The translations under genes were made by a program, and so were the position numbers. From positions 1 through 51,105 of the forward strand of contig CAMDLP010000020.1 in assembly GCA_945901795.1 (NCBI GenBank): a DNA stretch of 51,105 nucleotides, given 5' to 3'. Source of the DNA: Akkermansia muciniphila. Its GTDB lineage: Bacteria > Verrucomicrobiota > Verrucomicrobiia > Verrucomicrobiales > Akkermansiaceae. This document shows, in pieces, positions 49,591 through 51,105 of this stretch (position 1 is its first letter; each line of letters begins with the position of its first letter). The notes beneath the pieces were generated by a model. It saw only the letters and a list, made by a program, of their open reading frames with translations. It did no database searches and was not told the DNA's origin.

Positions 49591-50475
49591 ATGAAATCAC
49601 CCGCAGTTTACACCCCGCTCATCTCCCTCGTCGCCTGGGGCTTCCTTGCCGCGACCGGCTATGCGGCGGATCCACTGGTGGCGCTTCGCGGCTGCAAATT
49701 CATCCCTAACGAATGGGCGGATGGTGACAGCTTCGAAATCCAAGCGGTAGATGGGGTCCACCACACGCTCCGCCTCTATGGCGGGGACTGCATCGAGTGG
49801 CATGTCAACGACGAGAACGACGCCCGCCGGCTGCGCGAGCAACGACGCTATTTCGGGATCGCGGAATACGGCGGCTCACCGCAAGCATCCATTGATGCCG
49901 CCAAAGCCGCCGGCAAGAGCGCCGCCCAAGAAACCGCCCGCGCCCTTTCAAAGCCATTCACCGTCCACACCGCCTTCGCCGATGCCCGGGGTGACGGCAA
50001 ACACAAGCGCATCTATGCGTTTGTCACCACCGCTGATGGGCAGGATCTGACGGAACGCCTGGTCAAAATGGGCCTCGCACGCGCTTTCGGCGTCTATCGC
50101 GAAACGCCGACCGCCAAGTCGGCGAAGGATTATCAGGAAAATCTCCGCGATGCGGAACTCATCGCCGCCAAAGCCGCTTCCGGTGCCTGGGCCAAAACCA
50201 ACTGGGACAAGCTCTCCGCCGAACGTCAGGAACAACGAAAGGAGGACTCGGAACTCAGCCTGGCTGCGGGAACCGGCAAATCTTCCAAGGTCTTCAAAAT
50301 CAATCCCAACACCGCCGCCCGCGACGAGCTGATGAAGCTCCCCGGCGTCGGCGAGGTCACTGCCAACCGGATCATCGCCGGGCGTCCCTACAGAAAAGCG
50401 GCCGATCTGCTCAAGGTGGAGGGCTTCGGCACGAAAACCCTGGAACGTCTCATGCCTTATCTTCAGCTTCATTAG
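49591..50475 (+). CDS. Secreted nuclease: SNase-like domain plus ComEA-type helix-hairpin-helix
   Basis: A 294-aa exported protein (signal LISLVAWGFLAATGYAA). A staphylococcal-nuclease-like domain follows (about 35-175): GDSFEIQAV, LRLYGGDCIEW (Arg and Glu matching the nuclease R35/E43 pair) and KHKRIYAFV (matching R87). The C-terminal 60 residues are a ComEA-like helix-hairpin-helix DNA-binding module (INPNTAARDELMKLPGVGEV). A linker rich in charged residues separates them. It probably cuts or processes DNA outside the cytoplasm. The start ATG 49591 fits the signal peptide. The small membrane-protein gene starts 9 bases downstream. Confidence 0.88.
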   Translation: MKSPAVYTPLISLVAWGFLAATGYAADPLVALRGCKFIPNEWADGDSFEIQAVDGVHHTLRLYGGDCIEWHVNDENDARRLREQRRYFGIAEYGGSPQASIDAAKAAGKSAAQETARALSKPFTVHTAFADARGDGKHKRIYAFVTTADGQDLTERLVKMGLARAFGVYRETPTAKSAKDYQENLRDAELIAAKAASGAWAKTNWDKLSAERQEQRKEDSELSLAAGTGKSSKVFKINPNTAARDELMKLPGVGEVTANRIIAGRPYRKAADLLKVEGFGTKTLERLMPYLQLH

Positions 50476-50484
50476 AAAAGAGCC

Positions 50485-50823
50485 ATGCCCGGATCTTCTC
50501 ACAAAATTACCCCCAGATTCTGGCTGGCAGAGGCTGTGATCGTCATTCTGGCGCTGGTCGCGTTTAGAAAAGGCAATCCGTATTCCTTCTACATCTTCCT
50601 GCGTTGGATGGCCTGCCCGCTCTTCGGATGGATCGCTTGGAAGGCTTTCTCGAAGCCGGGCGGCACCGCGCTAGTCGTCGTATCCGTCTCACTGGCAATA
50701 CTTTACAATCCTCTCTTCCGTGTCGGGATGAGCCGGGACAACTGGGAGCTTGTGAATATCGTCATGATCGCCGTCGCGATCTGGTCCGCCCTCTTCTCCA
50801 TCAAAGCCGCGAGGCTTGAGTGA
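50485..50823 (+). CDS. Small four-helix membrane protein (DUF6804-like)
   Basis: A 112-aa protein with four hydrophobic segments: LAEAVIVILALVAF, FYIFLRWMACPLFGWIAWKA, TALVVVSVSLAILY and VNIVMIAVAIWSALF. The 'YNPLFRVGMSRDNWELVNI' loop resembles DUF6804-type small membrane proteins of unknown function. It lies 9 bases after the SNase-HhH gene and is probably cotranscribed. Confidence 0.75.
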   Translation: MPGSSHKITPRFWLAEAVIVILALVAFRKGNPYSFYIFLRWMACPLFGWIAWKAFSKPGGTALVVVSVSLAILYNPLFRVGMSRDNWELVNIVMIAVAIWSALFSIKAARLE

Positions 50824-51022
50824 TGCGGTGACCCAACGACTGGCAGGATCTATTGTATCCCGGAGAATTCCCCCCGGCAAATAAGGCGCGCAAAAGGCTG
50901 AGATTCGGCTAGACCGCTTGCCCGATTCCTTTCATGGTCACCCATTCCTAAGTCCTGAACAGGGTTTCCATCAGCCTCTCCGCTCGTCGAAAAACCTCCA
51001 AGTCACCTCCCCGCTATTCACA

Positions 51023-51105
51023 ATGAACCTCATCGATGCCGTCGAATTTTCGTATCGTCTCACCTTCAGTCGTTTTGATTTTGCAGCTTGGGTTTGGGCA
51101 ACTTT
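51023..51105 (+). CDS. Possible start of a gene cut by the window end
   Basis: An ATG at 51023 opens a frame reading MNLIDAVEFSYRLTFSRFDF to the window edge with no stop. It is only 27 codons, and I recognise no family. The preceding 199 bases (50824-51022) show no gene or clear terminator. Confidence 0.25.
   Translation, partial: MNLIDAVEFSYRLTFSRFDFAAWVWAT

Noticed and set aside
49080-49709. Three long overlapping plus-strand open frames over the repeat array
   Set aside because: They exist because each repeat unit shifts the frame by one and lacks stop codons; the peptides are the same words in rotation and match no protein style.

Overview
The window is about 51 kb of high-GC bacterial chromosome. 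The gene content points to Verrucomicrobiota (a Luteolibacter/Haloferula-like member of the Verrucomicrobiales is my best guess). The evidence is a paired DUF1549/DUF1553 cytochrome-domain protein and Tat-exported DUF1501 protein, a double DUF1080 protein, a secreted SASA esterase, a secreted-protein tail ending in FYRVR, Gram-negative envelope genes (MCE/Mla transporter, TonB receptor), and many dispersed intergenic repeats. This taxonomic call is inference; no rRNA or marker tree was available.

Layout, left to right. 1-5.2 kb: an ISAs1-like transposase tail, a DEAD-box helicase, a Phd/VapC-type toxin-antitoxin pair that runs into ruvC with a 1-base overlap, lipB, and convergent glnS. 5.3-8.2 kb: two PilT-like ATPases and a membrane-anchored unknown. 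8.2-12.2 kb: a TonB-dependent receptor with a small CALC-motif protein, a release-factor-like GGQ protein, and PPK2. 12.3-16.0 kb: a divergent Ppx/GppA-HD protein and PPK1, so three polyphosphate genes sit together. 16.1-19.6 kb: a four-gene lipid (MCE/Mla) transporter with 4-base overlaps, ending exactly at a tRNA-Arg. 19.8-27.1 kb: coaD, a decayed Gfo/Idh/MocA fragment, a double DUF1080 protein, the mcsA-mcsB-clpC arginine-phosphorylation/proteolysis operon (no ctsR seen), and a branched-chain aminotransferase.

27.4-37.1 kb is the accessory, decaying part: a RAYT transposase beside 32-bp direct repeats, a SASA esterase, octamer tandem repeats, an IS91-family remnant carrying nested repeats, 5-formyl-THF cyclo-ligase followed by a nuclease tail with an in-frame stop, the DUF1501 and DUF1549/1553 pair, and a truncated methyltransferase. 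37.2-46.5 kb is mostly housekeeping: an MFS transporter, apaG, hemB, acpS, pdxJ, a DUF2752 protein, a GYF/CD225 protein, fabV, murI, a Fic-protein remnant, lipA and an EVE protein. 46.5-51.1 kb: an ECF sigma factor, a membrane protein and a PDZ protein (a likely envelope-stress unit), an unusual 22/43-bp repeat array, a secreted SNase-HhH nuclease and a small membrane protein.

The most notable signals are the regular 22/43-bp array at about 49.1-49.4 kb, the mcsAB-clpC operon outside Firmicutes, an AcpS whose C-terminus is encoded by an inserted repeat, a toxin gene with a 9-bp in-frame tandem repeat, and several repeat families that appear more than once in the window. I did not find a convincing new multi-gene defence or biosynthetic system.
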